DNA of 55,744 nt from Bacillota bacterium (GCA_017626845.1 JAGAHX010000069.1:1-55744); one strand, 5' to 3'. Numbered from the stretch's first letter, positions 17,188 through 25,880 are shown. Program-made: numbers and translations. Notes: generated by a model from the sequence alone, not told the origin.

Positions 17188-17771
17188 GCGGCAAGGAACT
17201 CCTCTCTTGGTATGCCGAAAGCCGCGAGTCTCTTCGCGAAGGCCTTCGCGTTGCAGCTGCCGATCCCCAGTTCTTTTCCCAGGACCTGCCGCAGCTGCGT
17301 GCTGCCGGCTCCGCCGGCCAGCCCCAGACTTGCAAGGTCTGCCTGGGTCACAGTGTCTTCTTTGACGTTCCCTGAGCCTGTCGAAGGGAACGAAGAGGCC
17401 GTCGGAGCTGCGACCCTCGCCCGCGCGGCCAGCAAGGCCGCCTGGATCGCCTCCGGCACCGCGTTCTCCACGCCGATGTCCAGCACCTTCTCCCCCTGCA
17501 TCTTCGATGCATCGGGCCGCGCCAGGTAGGCGTGCTTCGCGTCCGGAAACAGCGCCGTTAAGCGCCTGCGGATGTTTTCCCCCGCAAAGTCCGGATCCGT
17601 CAGGATGATGATGCCGCATCTCTCATAGGCCGCCCGGATGCGCTCGACGTTCCCATCCGGCATGCCCCACCCGTGGGTGGAGATGACCGCGGCATCCACA
17701 GCCCGCAGAACGGCTGCCTCGTCGTCCCGGCCTTCCACCACGACGGCCTCCTGAAGCTTCAGTTTCTCCAT
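17157..17771 (-). CDS. rnmV: Ribonuclease M5 (5S rRNA maturase), with repeat-derived insert
   Basis: A 204-residue TOPRIM protein. It has the glutamate motif VVVEGRDDEAA, then STHGWGMP and the metal-binding ILTDPDFAGE. It matures 5S rRNA precursor. The frame includes about eight residues (FPSTGSGN) encoded by a copy of a dispersed palindromic repeat at 17368-17392, in the linker before the C-terminal domain. The frame stays open across it. The start shares one base with the stop of the divIC-like gene (TGATG). Confidence 0.9.
   Translation of the reverse strand: MEKLKLQEAVVVEGRDDEAAVLRAVDAAVISTHGWGMPDGNVERIRAAYERCGIIILTDPDFAGENIRRRLTALFPDAKHAYLARPDASKMQGEKVLDIGVENAVPEAIQAALLAARARVAAPTASSFPSTGSGNVKEDTVTQADLASLGLAGGAGSTQLRQVLGKELGIGSCNAKAFAKRLAAFGIPREEFLAAWRRILQENR
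17368..17392. repeat. Dispersed palindromic repeat, copy 2 (inside rnmV)
   Basis: CCCTGAGCCTGTCGAAGGG (17371-17389) is flanked so that GTTCCCT (17368-17374) and AGGGAAC (17386-17392) form perfect inverted arms. It differs from the copy at 8058-8076 by one base. It is translated in the rnmV frame. Confidence 0.78.
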
Positions 17772-18265
17772 CAGGGCTTCGCCTCGTCTACGGGAGGTGC
17801 TTCTTCCGGAACGGCCTCTTCTTCGGGTTCTGCAGTCGTGTACTCCGTGCTGCTGGGCACGATATACAGGACTTCGCCCGGCCGTATCATATGCAGCTGG
17901 CTTCTGGCTTGCTGCTCCACGTATTCGTCGGAATTGACCATCAGGAGCTCGTTCTCCAGCTCGCTGCGGCGCTTTTCCAGCTCGTCCAGCTGCGCCTGCA
18001 CGCGGGCCCGCTCCTGGGTGAGCGCTACCATGCGCTGTACGGAACGCACGGTAAACAAGCCTGCCAGCGCCACTACCAGGAACAGCGCCAGCATGGTCCG
18101 CCGCCGGCTTTTCGCCCGTCTGGCCTTGCCGGGGTCATCCTTTACTTTTGCTTTGTCTTCCAGCTTCTTTCTGCGGACCTCCCGGCGCTCTTTCTGCTCG
18201 TCGGACTGACTCTCGCGCTCCAGAAGGTCGTAGGTAAAGCTGCTGACTTTCTTGTCTTCTTCCAT
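17771..18265 (-). CDS. FtsL/DivIC-type septum formation initiator
   Basis: A 164-residue bitopic membrane protein. A charged cytoplasmic tail (residues 1-57, rich in Lys/Arg/Glu) precedes one membrane helix (about 58-73, LALFLVVALAGLFTV). An extracytoplasmic coiled coil follows (about 78-115), then a conserved MIRPGEVLY segment and an acidic Pro/Glu-rich tail. This is the DivIC/FtsL shape; DivIC is the better guess but the two are hard to tell apart. It sits directly behind walK, which is informative because WalRK controls cell-wall and division genes in Firmicutes. Confidence 0.8.
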   Translation of the reverse strand: MEEDKKVSSFTYDLLERESQSDEQKERREVRRKKLEDKAKVKDDPGKARRAKSRRRTMLALFLVVALAGLFTVRSVQRMVALTQERARVQAQLDELEKRRSELENELLMVNSDEYVEQQARSQLHMIRPGEVLYIVPSSTEYTTAEPEEEAVPEEAPPVDEAKP

Positions 18266-18270
18266 GCGTT

Positions 18271-20088
18271 TTACTCGATGTTCGGGGTGCCTCTGTGGGC
18301 GGCCACCCGAAGGGCGATAATGAATTTCGTGCCTTTGCCCAGGGTGCTTTCCGCGGTGATGGTGCCCTGGTGCTCTTCCACGATCTGTTTTGTAATGGCA
18401 AGGCCGAGGCCGGTGCCTCCCATCTTGCGGGAACGGGCTTTATCCACCCGGTAGAACCGCTCGAAGATGCGGGGCAGTTCCTCCTCGGAGATGCCGATGC
18501 CGTTGTCGGATACGATGATCTGCACTTCCCGGCCGTCGGAATCGATATCCACGTCGATCCGTCCGCCGTCCGGCGTGTATTTGATGGCGTTGCTCAATAC
18601 GTTGAGGATCACCTGCTCCATGCGGTCGCGGTCCATCAGCACGCGGATGTTCATCTTCTCGTCGAACAGCGCGTTCAGCTGATGCCCTTTCTGCTGGGCG
18701 GTCATCTCCACCTTTACCATGCACTGCCGCACGAGAGCCACGATGTTGCCCTCCAGGAAGTTCATGCGCTCCTGGCGCTGCTCCAGACGCGACAGCTGCA
18801 GCAGATCCTTTACGAGGCGGTTCATGCGGTCCGCTTCGTTGTCCACGATGCCGAGGAAGCTGCGGGCCGTGTCCGGGTCATCCACCGCGCCGTCCATCAG
18901 AGTCTCGGTGTAGCTCTTGATGGTGGTGAGCGGCGTCTTCAGCTCGTGGCTCACGTTGGCCACGAAATCCCGCTGCATGTCCTCCAGCTTCTGGCGTTCC
19001 GTAATGTCCTGGATGAGGATGATGATGCCGATATCCTCGCCGTCTTCGTCCTTAAACCGGTCGTAGTGGACCGCGAAGATGCTGCTGCCGTAGGAAAAGA
19101 TGTCCTGGGCGCCGTGGATCTCGCAGTTGCCCTTTACCCGCTCCAGACTGATGTTGTCGGAGATGTGACCCATCAGAGCGTCGTAATCCTTCGGCAGCGG
19201 ATCCGCCGGATCCAGCCCCAGGATCGCCCGGGCCGCCGGATTGACGTGGATGATGCCGCCCTGCAGGTCGATGGCCACCAGGCCGTCCGCCATGTATTCC
19301 AGGATGGTGGAGAGCTTGTTCTTCTCTCCCGTGATCTCGGACAGCGTATCGGAGAGCTTCTCCCGCATCAGGTTGAACATCTCCCCCAATTGCCCGATCT
19401 CGTCGTCGCTGTTGACCTGGACGCCCTCCGAAAAGTCGCCGGCGGACATCTTCAGGACCGTGTCCGTTACGTCGTTGATGGGCTTCGTAATGCTGCCCGC
19501 CAGGGCGAACCCCAGCACGACGGTCGCCAGCAGAGCGATAAAGATGACCCGGATAAAGATCAGCTTGCTCTGGGACACGAAGGCGTTGATGCTGGAAAGA
19601 TCGGCCCGCACGTAGATGACGCCGGGATCTTTCGCATTCTCTATGCCGTAGCACAGATTTTTGACGGGGATGCCGCCGGAGAGCACGGAATCGGACTCGC
19701 CGGAATCTCCCGTAAGCAGGCAGGACGCGATGATGGACGCGTCGAACACGTCCGCAGCGGACCTGCCTACCAGATTGGAATTGGTGGACGCGCAGATCTG
19801 CATCCGCTCGTCCACCACGGATAATTCTTCCGAAAAGCTGCTCCAGCTGGAATCCAGCACAGCCTGGATCTCTTCCCCATGGGAAGACAGCGAATCGTAG
19901 GCTCCCAGATAGGACGGGAGATTGCTTTCGCTGATGGTCTTAGCGATATTCTCTTTTAGCGAAGACAGCTGGTACTGCTCGATGCGGTTCACGAGGAACA
20001 CGGATACGAGGGAAAGCACCGCGAAGAACAGCATAAAATAGATGAGCGCTATTCTCCACCGCACGCTGCCGCGTCTGAAAAAAATCAT
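18271..20088 (-). CDS. walK: WalK-type sensor histidine kinase
   Basis: A 605-residue kinase. It has a first membrane helix (about 12-34), an extracytoplasmic domain (about 35-175), and a second helix (about 176-199). A HAMP domain (about 197-248), a PAS domain (about 260-365) and a HisKA domain with His381 in VSHELKTPL follow. The HATPase domain has an N box (LNVLSNAIKYTPDGG) and G boxes (DNGIGIS and GGTGLGLAI). This is the canonical WalK architecture, the essential cell-wall kinase of Firmicutes. The usual yycH/yycI helpers do not follow it; a division gene does. Confidence 0.93.
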   Translation of the reverse strand: MIFFRRGSVRWRIALIYFMLFFAVLSLVSVFLVNRIEQYQLSSLKENIAKTISESNLPSYLGAYDSLSSHGEEIQAVLDSSWSSFSEELSVVDERMQICASTNSNLVGRSAADVFDASIIASCLLTGDSGESDSVLSGGIPVKNLCYGIENAKDPGVIYVRADLSSINAFVSQSKLIFIRVIFIALLATVVLGFALAGSITKPINDVTDTVLKMSAGDFSEGVQVNSDDEIGQLGEMFNLMREKLSDTLSEITGEKNKLSTILEYMADGLVAIDLQGGIIHVNPAARAILGLDPADPLPKDYDALMGHISDNISLERVKGNCEIHGAQDIFSYGSSIFAVHYDRFKDEDGEDIGIIILIQDITERQKLEDMQRDFVANVSHELKTPLTTIKSYTETLMDGAVDDPDTARSFLGIVDNEADRMNRLVKDLLQLSRLEQRQERMNFLEGNIVALVRQCMVKVEMTAQQKGHQLNALFDEKMNIRVLMDRDRMEQVILNVLSNAIKYTPDGGRIDVDIDSDGREVQIIVSDNGIGISEEELPRIFERFYRVDKARSRKMGGTGLGLAITKQIVEEHQGTITAESTLGKGTKFIIALRVAAHRGTPNIE

Positions 20089-20106
20089 ACTGCCTGGGAC
20101 CGATCC

Positions 20107-20811
20107 CTATTGCTTGCTGAAATAGTAGCCGATGCCGCGCTTCGTAATGATGTATTTGGGATCGCCGGGGTCATCCTCCAGCTTCTCCCGCAGCCGGCGC
20201 ACCGTAACGTCCACCGTCCGGATGTCGCCGTAGTACTCGTAGCCCCAGACGTCCTCCAGCAGCTGCTCCCGGGAAAAGACCTTGTCGTCTCTCGTCGCCA
20301 GATATTTCAGCAGCTCGAATTCCCGGAGGGTGAGGTCCAGCGGCTGGCCGTCCTTGCGGACTTCGTAGCGGTTCATGTCGATCTGCAGCTTGCCGAACTC
20401 CTGGATGTCGGCGGGTTCCTCCGCCTTGCCTTCCAGGAACTCCGTGCGCCGCAGGTTGGCCTTGATCCGCGCCAGCAGCTCCCGCATGCCGAAGGGCTTC
20501 GTAATGTAATCGTCCGCGCCGAGCTCCAGACCGAGCACCTTATCGGCTTCCTCCTCCTTCGCGGTGAGCATGATGATGGGGATCTCGCTGTGTTCGCGGA
20601 TCTTCTTGCATACTTCGAAACCGCTCATGATGGGAAGCATGATGTCGAGCAGCACGAGATCGCAGCCGCAGGAGAGGGCCTTGTCCAGGCCCTCCTGGCC
20701 GTCGTACGCTGTTTCTACTTCATAGCCTTCCTTCGTAAGGTTGAACTTGATAATGTCGGATATGGGCTTTTCGTCCTCGATGATGAGGATCTTTCTGCCG
20801 TTTTCGGTCAT
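20107..20811 (-). CDS. walR: WalR-type response regulator
   Basis: A 234-residue OmpR/PhoB-family regulator. The receiver domain (about 1-120) has acidic pocket EDE, phospho-Asp in LVLLDIMLP, and Lys in DYITKPFGMRELLARI. The C-terminal winged helix (about 135-232) ends TVRRLREKLEDDPGDPKYI then TKRGIGYYF, close to WalR/YycF. Its gene is 18 bases before walK. Only 41 bases separate it from the upstream aldolase gene, so part of its expression may be read-through. Confidence 0.95.
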   Translation of the reverse strand: MTENGRKILIIEDEKPISDIIKFNLTKEGYEVETAYDGQEGLDKALSCGCDLVLLDIMLPIMSGFEVCKKIREHSEIPIIMLTAKEEEADKVLGLELGADDYITKPFGMRELLARIKANLRRTEFLEGKAEEPADIQEFGKLQIDMNRYEVRKDGQPLDLTLREFELLKYLATRDDKVFSREQLLEDVWGYEYYGDIRTVDVTVRRLREKLEDDPGDPKYIITKRGIGYYFSKQ

Positions 20812-20852
20812 CTCTGACGCCTCCTGTAGAAATACGTATTATTTTACCGTCC

Positions 20853-21533
20853 TTAGACTCTCTTGACCAGATCCTTGGGAATGGTCGGGGTGCCCTGGCC
20901 GTAGTACTTGAAGACCTCGATGGACTGCTGGATCTGCTCCGGGGTCATCTGCTTCATCTCGCCGCAGGCCTTGGCTGCCAGATAGCACTTGGAGGCCTCT
21001 TCCAGATAGACGGCGGCGTACAGCGCCTGCTTGAGTCCCTTGTCCTTGCCGACGGTCATGACGCCGTGATGGGCCATGATGATGGCCAGGCTGTCGCCGA
21101 TGTACTTGACGGTGTCGATGCCCATGTCGATGGAGCCGGCGGAGCTGTAGGGAGAAACGCGGACCGGGCCGGCCGTGGCGTTGGCCAGGGTCGTGAGGTT
21201 GACTTCGAATTCATCCTGCACGAGGCCGATGGCGGTGGCGTAGGGCTGGTGGGTATGGATGACCGCGGTGACCTCGGGCATCTCCCGGAAGATGTAGAGG
21301 ATGGCTTCCGTGTCGGAGCTGGGCTTGCGGGTGCCTTCGATGATCTTGCCCTGCAGGTCCATGACCAGGATGTCGTCTTCCACCAGATCTTCATAGATCA
21401 TGCCGGAGGGGGTTACGAGGATCTCGCCGGAGGGCATGCGTACGGATACGTTGCCGCCGGAGAGAGCGATGAGGCCATAACGGTCCAGGCTCATGCCTGC
21501 CTTGATGATTTGTCTTTTGGTTTCTTCGAACAT
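20853..21533 (-). CDS. Class II aldolase (L-fuculose/L-ribulose-phosphate aldolase family)
   Basis: A 226-residue zinc aldolase. The substrate/phosphate loop is GGNVSVR. Zinc histidines are in AVIHTHQPYATAIG and AHHGVMTVG, and the Ser/Gly phosphate-binding segments seem present. Starting at 21533 gives MFEETKRQII behind an AGGAG site; the ORF can extend to 21584 but without a ribosome site. It follows the split transketolase genes after a long hairpin, so the three may interconvert sugar phosphates. The true substrate (fuculose-1-phosphate, ribulose-phosphate or methylthioribulose-type) is uncertain. Confidence 0.85.
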   Translation of the reverse strand: MFEETKRQIIKAGMSLDRYGLIALSGGNVSVRMPSGEILVTPSGMIYEDLVEDDILVMDLQGKIIEGTRKPSSDTEAILYIFREMPEVTAVIHTHQPYATAIGLVQDEFEVNLTTLANATAGPVRVSPYSSAGSIDMGIDTVKYIGDSLAIIMAHHGVMTVGKDKGLKQALYAAVYLEEASKCYLAAKACGEMKQMTPEQIQQSIEVFKYYGQGTPTIPKDLVKRV

Positions 21534-21551
21534 TATGAAATCTCCTTTGAT

Positions 21552-21645
21552 TTGAGCGGACCGATATTCAACGCTCGTCAACACTTTGGTCGCTGCGCTC
21601 CCGGCGTTAGCGATTTCCTCGCTTTTGAATATCGGCTCCGCTCAA
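21552..21645. repeat. 94-base inverted-repeat hairpin element
   Basis: Left arm 21552-21571 and right arm 21625-21645 pair over about 20 bases with one bulged base. The inner part holds further short GC-rich inverted bits. It fills the gap between the transketolase C subunit gene and the aldolase gene. It could be a small non-autonomous mobile element or an RNA processing/attenuation structure within the transcript. Confidence 0.75.
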
Positions 21646-21662
21646 TATAACTACATTTTAAG

Positions 21663-22655
21663 CTATGCTACGCCGTTGAAATCTTCGAAGCGGACCGCCT
21701 CGATCTCGGATTCGTCGATGCCCAGATCCTTGCCGATCAGCTTTTCGACGGCCTTGATGCAGCTCATGGCATCGCAGTTGTACTTCTTGAGCAGGAACAT
21801 CTTGGACGCGCCGTGGGTGTACAGATCGTTTACGCCGACCTTGACCAGGGGCTTGCCGATGCCGTTCTCCGCCATGACTTCCGCCACGCAGGTGCCCAGA
21901 CCGCCGATGATGTTGTGGTTTTCATAGGTAACAGCGCCGTACTTCACCTTCTTCAGGGCGTCTACGACCTGGGGATCGGTGAAGGGCTTGAGGGTGGATA
22001 CGGACAGCATCTGTACGGATACGCCGTGATCCTGCAGCACCTTGACGGCCTTCATGCCTTCTTCGGTGGCGATGTTCTCGGTGAACAGCGCAACATCGGC
22101 GCCTTCCGTAACGATACGGGCATGGTTGAACTGGATGGGTTCATCCGCCGGGAACAGTCTGGGAACGGACTTGCGGAGCATTCTTACGTAGAAGGGGCCG
22201 CCCGCTTCGTAAGCCATGGGCAGGAATCCTTCGATATCGGTCGCGTCGGCGATGGAGTAGATGCGCATGTTGGGCACGCTGCGCAGGGTGCCGATGTCGT
22301 TGGTGGACTGGTGGGATACGCCGCCGGGGGTGGTGAGTCCGGGAACGAAGCCCACGAGGCCTACGGGCAGATTGCCGTATGCCACGGACATTTCGACCTG
22401 GTCCAGAACGCGTCTGTACAGGAAGACGCCGAAGGAATGCAGATAGGGCAGGAAGCCTTCTCTGGCCAGACCGGCAGCCCAGCCGATCATGTTCTGTTCG
22501 GCGATGCCCAGGGAGAAATACCGGTCGGGATAGTTCTTCTTAAAATCCATGATCTCGCAGGAGGTGCCCAGGTCCGCAGACAGTACGACGGTCTCAGGGT
22601 GCTTGGCGCCCCATTCTGTGATGCTCTTGGAGTATACGTTGGTTTCCATGATCAT
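21663..22655 (-). CDS. Transketolase, C-terminal subunit
   Basis: A 330-residue protein carrying the pyrimidine-binding and C-terminal domains of transketolase. The segment YPDRYFSLGIAEQNMIG contains the Glu that activates thiamine diphosphate. The GLTTPGGVSHQST region follows. It is the partner of the N subunit immediately upstream; the split form is common in Firmicutes and archaea. The start at 22655 follows TAGGAGG, 12 bases after the N-subunit stop; an ATG two codons later is also possible. It transfers two-carbon units between sugar phosphates. Confidence 0.9.
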   Translation of the reverse strand: MIMETNVYSKSITEWGAKHPETVVLSADLGTSCEIMDFKKNYPDRYFSLGIAEQNMIGWAAGLAREGFLPYLHSFGVFLYRRVLDQVEMSVAYGNLPVGLVGFVPGLTTPGGVSHQSTNDIGTLRSVPNMRIYSIADATDIEGFLPMAYEAGGPFYVRMLRKSVPRLFPADEPIQFNHARIVTEGADVALFTENIATEEGMKAVKVLQDHGVSVQMLSVSTLKPFTDPQVVDALKKVKYGAVTYENHNIIGGLGTCVAEVMAENGIGKPLVKVGVNDLYTHGASKMFLLKKYNCDAMSCIKAVEKLIGKDLGIDESEIEAVRFEDFNGVA

Positions 22656-22667
22656 AGCGCGTTCCTC

Positions 22668-23579
22668 CTATTCCATGCTGTCGTAGAAAGCCTTGGCTTC
22701 TGCGATCTGTTCGGGTGTCTTGACGTTCACGAAATGCAGTCTCTCTGTACGTTTGTCCAGGAACGGCATGCCGTGGGTGGGTTTGGTGTTGCACAGAACG
22801 ACGAGGGGCTGACCCGGATGAGCGGTCCGGCAGGCATCCTTGATAGCCTGGATGTCGTGGCCGTCGATCTCGACGGTCTTGGCGCCGAATGCGGTGAACC
22901 GGTCGTACAGGGGCTGGGTGTTCATGATCTCCTTCGTGGGACCCTCGATCTGCTGACCGTTGATGTCGCAGACGAGGACGAAGTTGTCGAGCTTATAGAA
23001 GGCTGCGGCCTGAATGGCTTCCCACAGCTGACCTTCTTCCAGTTCGCCGTCGGACATGAAGCACCAGATCGTGCCTTCTTCGCCCTTCAGCTTTCTGGCG
23101 TGAGCCGTGCCGCACGCGACGGAGATGGTCTGCGCCAGCGAGCCCGCGGTGGTCTCGAAACCGGGGGAGTGTTCCGCGCCGATCTGTTCGAAGATCCAGC
23201 CGTCCTTGTTGAACCGTTCGATACCGGTCTCGGAGATCCGGCCGACGGCAAACAGTGTGCAGTACAGGGTGCAGGCGTAGTGAGCCGGAGACAGGAAGAA
23301 TCTGTCGTAGGGTGCCTGGGTGGGGCCGTTATACAGGCTTCCTCTGGGGAAGTCCATATTGTCGGGACCGGGAACGCCGGGGAACAGGATGCCATCCGGA
23401 TCGCCGAGGCTGTCGCCCAGGTTCATGACGTCCAGATACAGCGTCGCCAGTGTTTCTGCGGATGAATTCGTCTGCGTAATGTAACATCCGCCTCTTTCGA
23501 TGGCAAATTTGAGAACCTGTTTGCGGATCTTGTTGGCAGTCCGCTGGATCTCTTCGTTGGTATAAGTTTTCTTTGCCAT
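22668..23579 (-). CDS. Transketolase, N-terminal subunit
   Basis: A 303-residue thiamine-diphosphate-binding subunit. The cofactor motif is SDGELEEGQLWEA through VLVCDINGQQIEG, corresponding to the GDG...N signature with Ser in place of the first Gly. It pairs with the C subunit downstream. AGGAGG precedes the ATG at 23579. A TGCTATAAT extended -10 box lies about 80 bases upstream on the minus strand. Confidence 0.9.
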   Translation of the reverse strand: MAKKTYTNEEIQRTANKIRKQVLKFAIERGGCYITQTNSSAETLATLYLDVMNLGDSLGDPDGILFPGVPGPDNMDFPRGSLYNGPTQAPYDRFFLSPAHYACTLYCTLFAVGRISETGIERFNKDGWIFEQIGAEHSPGFETTAGSLAQTISVACGTAHARKLKGEEGTIWCFMSDGELEEGQLWEAIQAAAFYKLDNFVLVCDINGQQIEGPTKEIMNTQPLYDRFTAFGAKTVEIDGHDIQAIKDACRTAHPGQPLVVLCNTKPTHGMPFLDKRTERLHFVNVKTPEQIAEAKAFYDSME

Positions 23580-23655
23580 TCTTAACCTCCTATTGCTTCC
23601 TTAGTGTATATAGAGAATGTGGCCGAAGCCTTTTTAGCGACTCTTTAACCAGTTA

Positions 23656-23664
23656 ATTATAGCA
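23656..23664 (-). promoter_or_regulatory. Extended -10 promoter of the transketolase-aldolase genes
   Basis: On the minus strand TGCTATAAT (TATAAT at 23656-23661) is an extended -10 box. No clear -35 is seen. It lies about 80 bases before the N-subunit start. Confidence 0.5.
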
Positions 23665-23702
23665 TAAAAGGGAGAAGTCCGTCCCCTGCTTTTACCCGCT
23701 TT

Positions 23703-23714
23703 ATTGTATACAAT
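23703..23714. promoter_or_regulatory. Palindrome ATTGTATACAAT, GntR-like operator candidate
   Basis: A perfect 12-base palindrome lies in the divergent region between the transketolase operon and the C_GCAxxG protein gene. TTGTATACAA-type sites are typical of GntR/FCD repressors. A near copy (ATTGTATACATG) is at 49501-49512 in front of the HpaI aldolase. The rest of the gap 23580-23854 holds no gene. Confidence 0.5.
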
Positions 23715-23854
23715 GAAATGGCGGGGTCATTTCTTTGCGGATTACCTTGCTCCCGCCTCGGCGGCATTGTGCCCCGCCCCCTTCGCTGATACAATAAAAG
23801 CTGTAAAACGTCTCAGACATATCGTTTTTGTGCGTATCAGCAAGGAGAATCGTT

Positions 23855-24493
23855 ATGAAAGAATATTGGTTGCTTCCCCAGGAAGAAAAAGAGGCTCTTA
23901 TAAAAAAGGCCTGCGACGTCGCTTACCAGACGGAATCTCTCTACGGAAACTGCGTGCAGAGCGTTCTGAACGGCTTATATGAAGCTTTTCCCGATATGGG
24001 GATCACCCCGGAGATGATCAAAGGCGGCTTCGGCCTCGCCGGCGGCACCTGCATCTCTCTGAAGGGCACCTGCGGTGCGCTGGCCGGTGCAGCCTTTGCC
24101 ATCAGCTTGTTCTACGGCCGTCCCATCGATGACTTCGCAGGTTATTACGACGACTGCCAGGCGCTCATCCGCACCGTGATGGACGCCTTCGAGGAAAAGT
24201 ACGGCAGCGTGCTCTGCTGCGACGTGCTCACCCACAACCTCGGTGCCCCCTACGACTGGAAGACCGAGGAAGGCTTTAAGGAATACAACGCCCACGAAGG
24301 CACGCCCCACGATGCCAAGGTCGTCTCGTTCTGCACCGAAAAGGTGGCCCGCATGCTGGTGGACGGCAAGCTGCAGTACGGCGAAGACCTCCGCCCCGAA
24401 GTGGACAACCCCTACTACAAGTCCCCCAATACCCTGAAGAAGATCGCCGCCAGAGAAGAGCGCATCGCGGCCAGAAAGGCAGAAGGAAAATAA
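23855..24493 (+). CDS. C_GCAxxG_C_C family redox-type protein
   Basis: A 212-residue protein with the cysteine pattern of the C_GCAxxG_C_C family. Cys occurs in YGNCVQSVL, GTCISLKGTCGALAGA gives the family-defining GCAxxG-like core, and later cysteines occur at DDCQAL, LCCDVL and FCTEKV. Members occur in anaerobes and are thought to bind metal or act in redox chemistry; the function is not established. The start at 23855 follows CAAGGAGAA. The stop is three bases before the MalY-type gene, so they form one operon. Confidence 0.75.
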   Translation: MKEYWLLPQEEKEALIKKACDVAYQTESLYGNCVQSVLNGLYEAFPDMGITPEMIKGGFGLAGGTCISLKGTCGALAGAAFAISLFYGRPIDDFAGYYDDCQALIRTVMDAFEEKYGSVLCCDVLTHNLGAPYDWKTEEGFKEYNAHEGTPHDAKVVSFCTEKVARMLVDGKLQYGEDLRPEVDNPYYKSPNTLKKIAAREERIAARKAEGK

Positions 24494-24496
24494 AGC

Positions 24497-25666
24497 ATGA
24501 AATACGATTTTGATAAGGTCATCGACCGCCGGAACGCAGGCACCCAGAAATGGGATGTTGCGCCGGGCGAGCTGCCCATGTCCATGGCGGACATGGATTT
24601 CGAAGCCGCTCCCGCGATCCGCAAGGCCTTTGAAGAACGCATCGCGCATCCCAACTACGGCTATACCGACATCCTGCCCGAATGGTACGAAGCCTACATG
24701 ACATGGTGGGACAAGCGCCATCACTGGAAGATCGAGAAGGATTGGCTCATCTTCAGCATGGGCGTCATCCCCACGCTGTCCACCTCCGTCCGCAAACTCA
24801 CCTATCCTGCGGAAAAGGTGTGCTTCTTTACACCGTCCTACAACCTATTCTTCAATTCCTCCGTCAACAACGGCCGCTTCGTCAAGGAGTGCCCGCTGCA
24901 CTACGAGAACGGGGAGTACAGCATCGATTTCGACCGGTTCGAAGAGTATCTCTCCGATCCGCAAGTGACCCTGATGGTGCTTTGCAATCCGCACAATCCC
25001 ATCGGCAAGATCTGGAGCAGAGAAGAACTGCAGCGGATCGCGCATCTGTGCAAGGAGCACAACGTGACGGTGCTCGCTGATGAGATCCACTGCGACCTGA
25101 CGGATCCGGGCTGCGAATACATTCCCTTTGCCAGCGTATCCGAAGAAGCGGCGGATATCTGCGTTGCTATGCTGGCGCCCACCAAGGCGTTCTCCCTGGC
25201 AGGCATCCAGACCTCCGCGATCGCCATTCCCAACAGGTTCCTCCGGCACAAGGTCTGGCGGGCCATCAACACCGACGAGCTGGCGGAGCCCAACATCCTG
25301 GCAGCCGTTGCTCCGGCGGCAGCTTTCCTGCACAGCGGCGACTGGCTGGACGAAGCACGACAGTACATCTACGACAACAAGCAATATGCCCGGGCATTTA
25401 TCAAGGAGCGCATCCCCGAAGTCTGGGTGGTACCTTCTCAAGCGACCTACCTGCTGTGGTTCGACTGCCGGAAGATCACGGATGATTCCCAAGCGCTGTT
25501 TGAATTCATCCGGAAAGAGACCGGTCTCGTCCTGATCGACGGTTCCGGCTACGGCGACGGAGGCAAAGGATTTCTGCGGATGAACCTGGCATATCCGAGA
25601 TCCCAGGTGGAAGACGGTCTGTCCCGGTTCGAAAAAGGAATCAAGGCATTTCTTACACAAAAATAG
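24497..25666 (+). CDS. MalY/PatB-type PLP aminotransferase or C-S lyase
   Basis: A 389-residue fold-type I PLP enzyme that starts MKYDFDKVIDRRNAGTQKWD, the MalY/PatB signature. The cofactor lysine is in LAPTKAFSLAGIQTS. LCNPHNPIGKIW, ADEIHCDL and the C-terminal RMNLAYPRS arginine are conserved. Members cleave cystathionine or cysteine (beta-lyase) or act as aminotransferases. It is co-transcribed with the C_GCAxxG protein and ends at a strong terminator. A second paralogue is at 50699-51916. Confidence 0.87.
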   Translation: MKYDFDKVIDRRNAGTQKWDVAPGELPMSMADMDFEAAPAIRKAFEERIAHPNYGYTDILPEWYEAYMTWWDKRHHWKIEKDWLIFSMGVIPTLSTSVRKLTYPAEKVCFFTPSYNLFFNSSVNNGRFVKECPLHYENGEYSIDFDRFEEYLSDPQVTLMVLCNPHNPIGKIWSREELQRIAHLCKEHNVTVLADEIHCDLTDPGCEYIPFASVSEEAADICVAMLAPTKAFSLAGIQTSAIAIPNRFLRHKVWRAINTDELAEPNILAAVAPAAAFLHSGDWLDEARQYIYDNKQYARAFIKERIPEVWVVPSQATYLLWFDCRKITDDSQALFEFIRKETGLVLIDGSGYGDGGKGFLRMNLAYPRSQVEDGLSRFEKGIKAFLTQK

Positions 25667-25681
25667 CAATTTGTGTGGTCA

Positions 25682-25713
25682 AAAATCCCCGCGGCGACCG
25701 CGGGGATTTTCTA
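25682..25713 (+). terminator. Terminator after the MalY-type gene
   Basis: A 13-base perfect stem (arms 25682-25694 and 25698-25710, AAAATCCCCGCGG and its complement) with a three-base loop and a T-rich tail. Confidence 0.92.
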
Positions 25714-25726
25714 TTAATCCATTTTT

Positions 25727-25880
25727 ATCGCAAACTAATCATGGGGGCTTCTTCAAAAAATTGCATAAATGGACCGAATAAAATATTGGATTTGCATAAT
25801 TCTCTCCGTAATGTATATGGCAAATCAGAAATATATGTTTAATTATTTCGTCGACAGCAAATTAATTCGCAAGCCAATCA
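25727..25880 (+). promoter_or_regulatory. Operator-like repeats upstream of the VOC-M20-YfcC operon
   Basis: ATCGCAAACTAATCA (25727-25741) and TTCGCAAGCCAATCA (25866-25880) share the pattern WTCGCAARCYAATCA. TTGCATAAA (25761) and GATTTGCATAA (about 25790) are also repeated. The first 15-mer recurs exactly, in inverted orientation, in front of the second YfcC gene. The 25711-25994 gap contains no gene. Confidence 0.5.

Noticed and set aside
16318..17619. 433-residue N-terminally extended KsgA
   Set aside because: The extra residues are the rnmV gene read in another frame. KsgA homology begins at the ATG at 17187.
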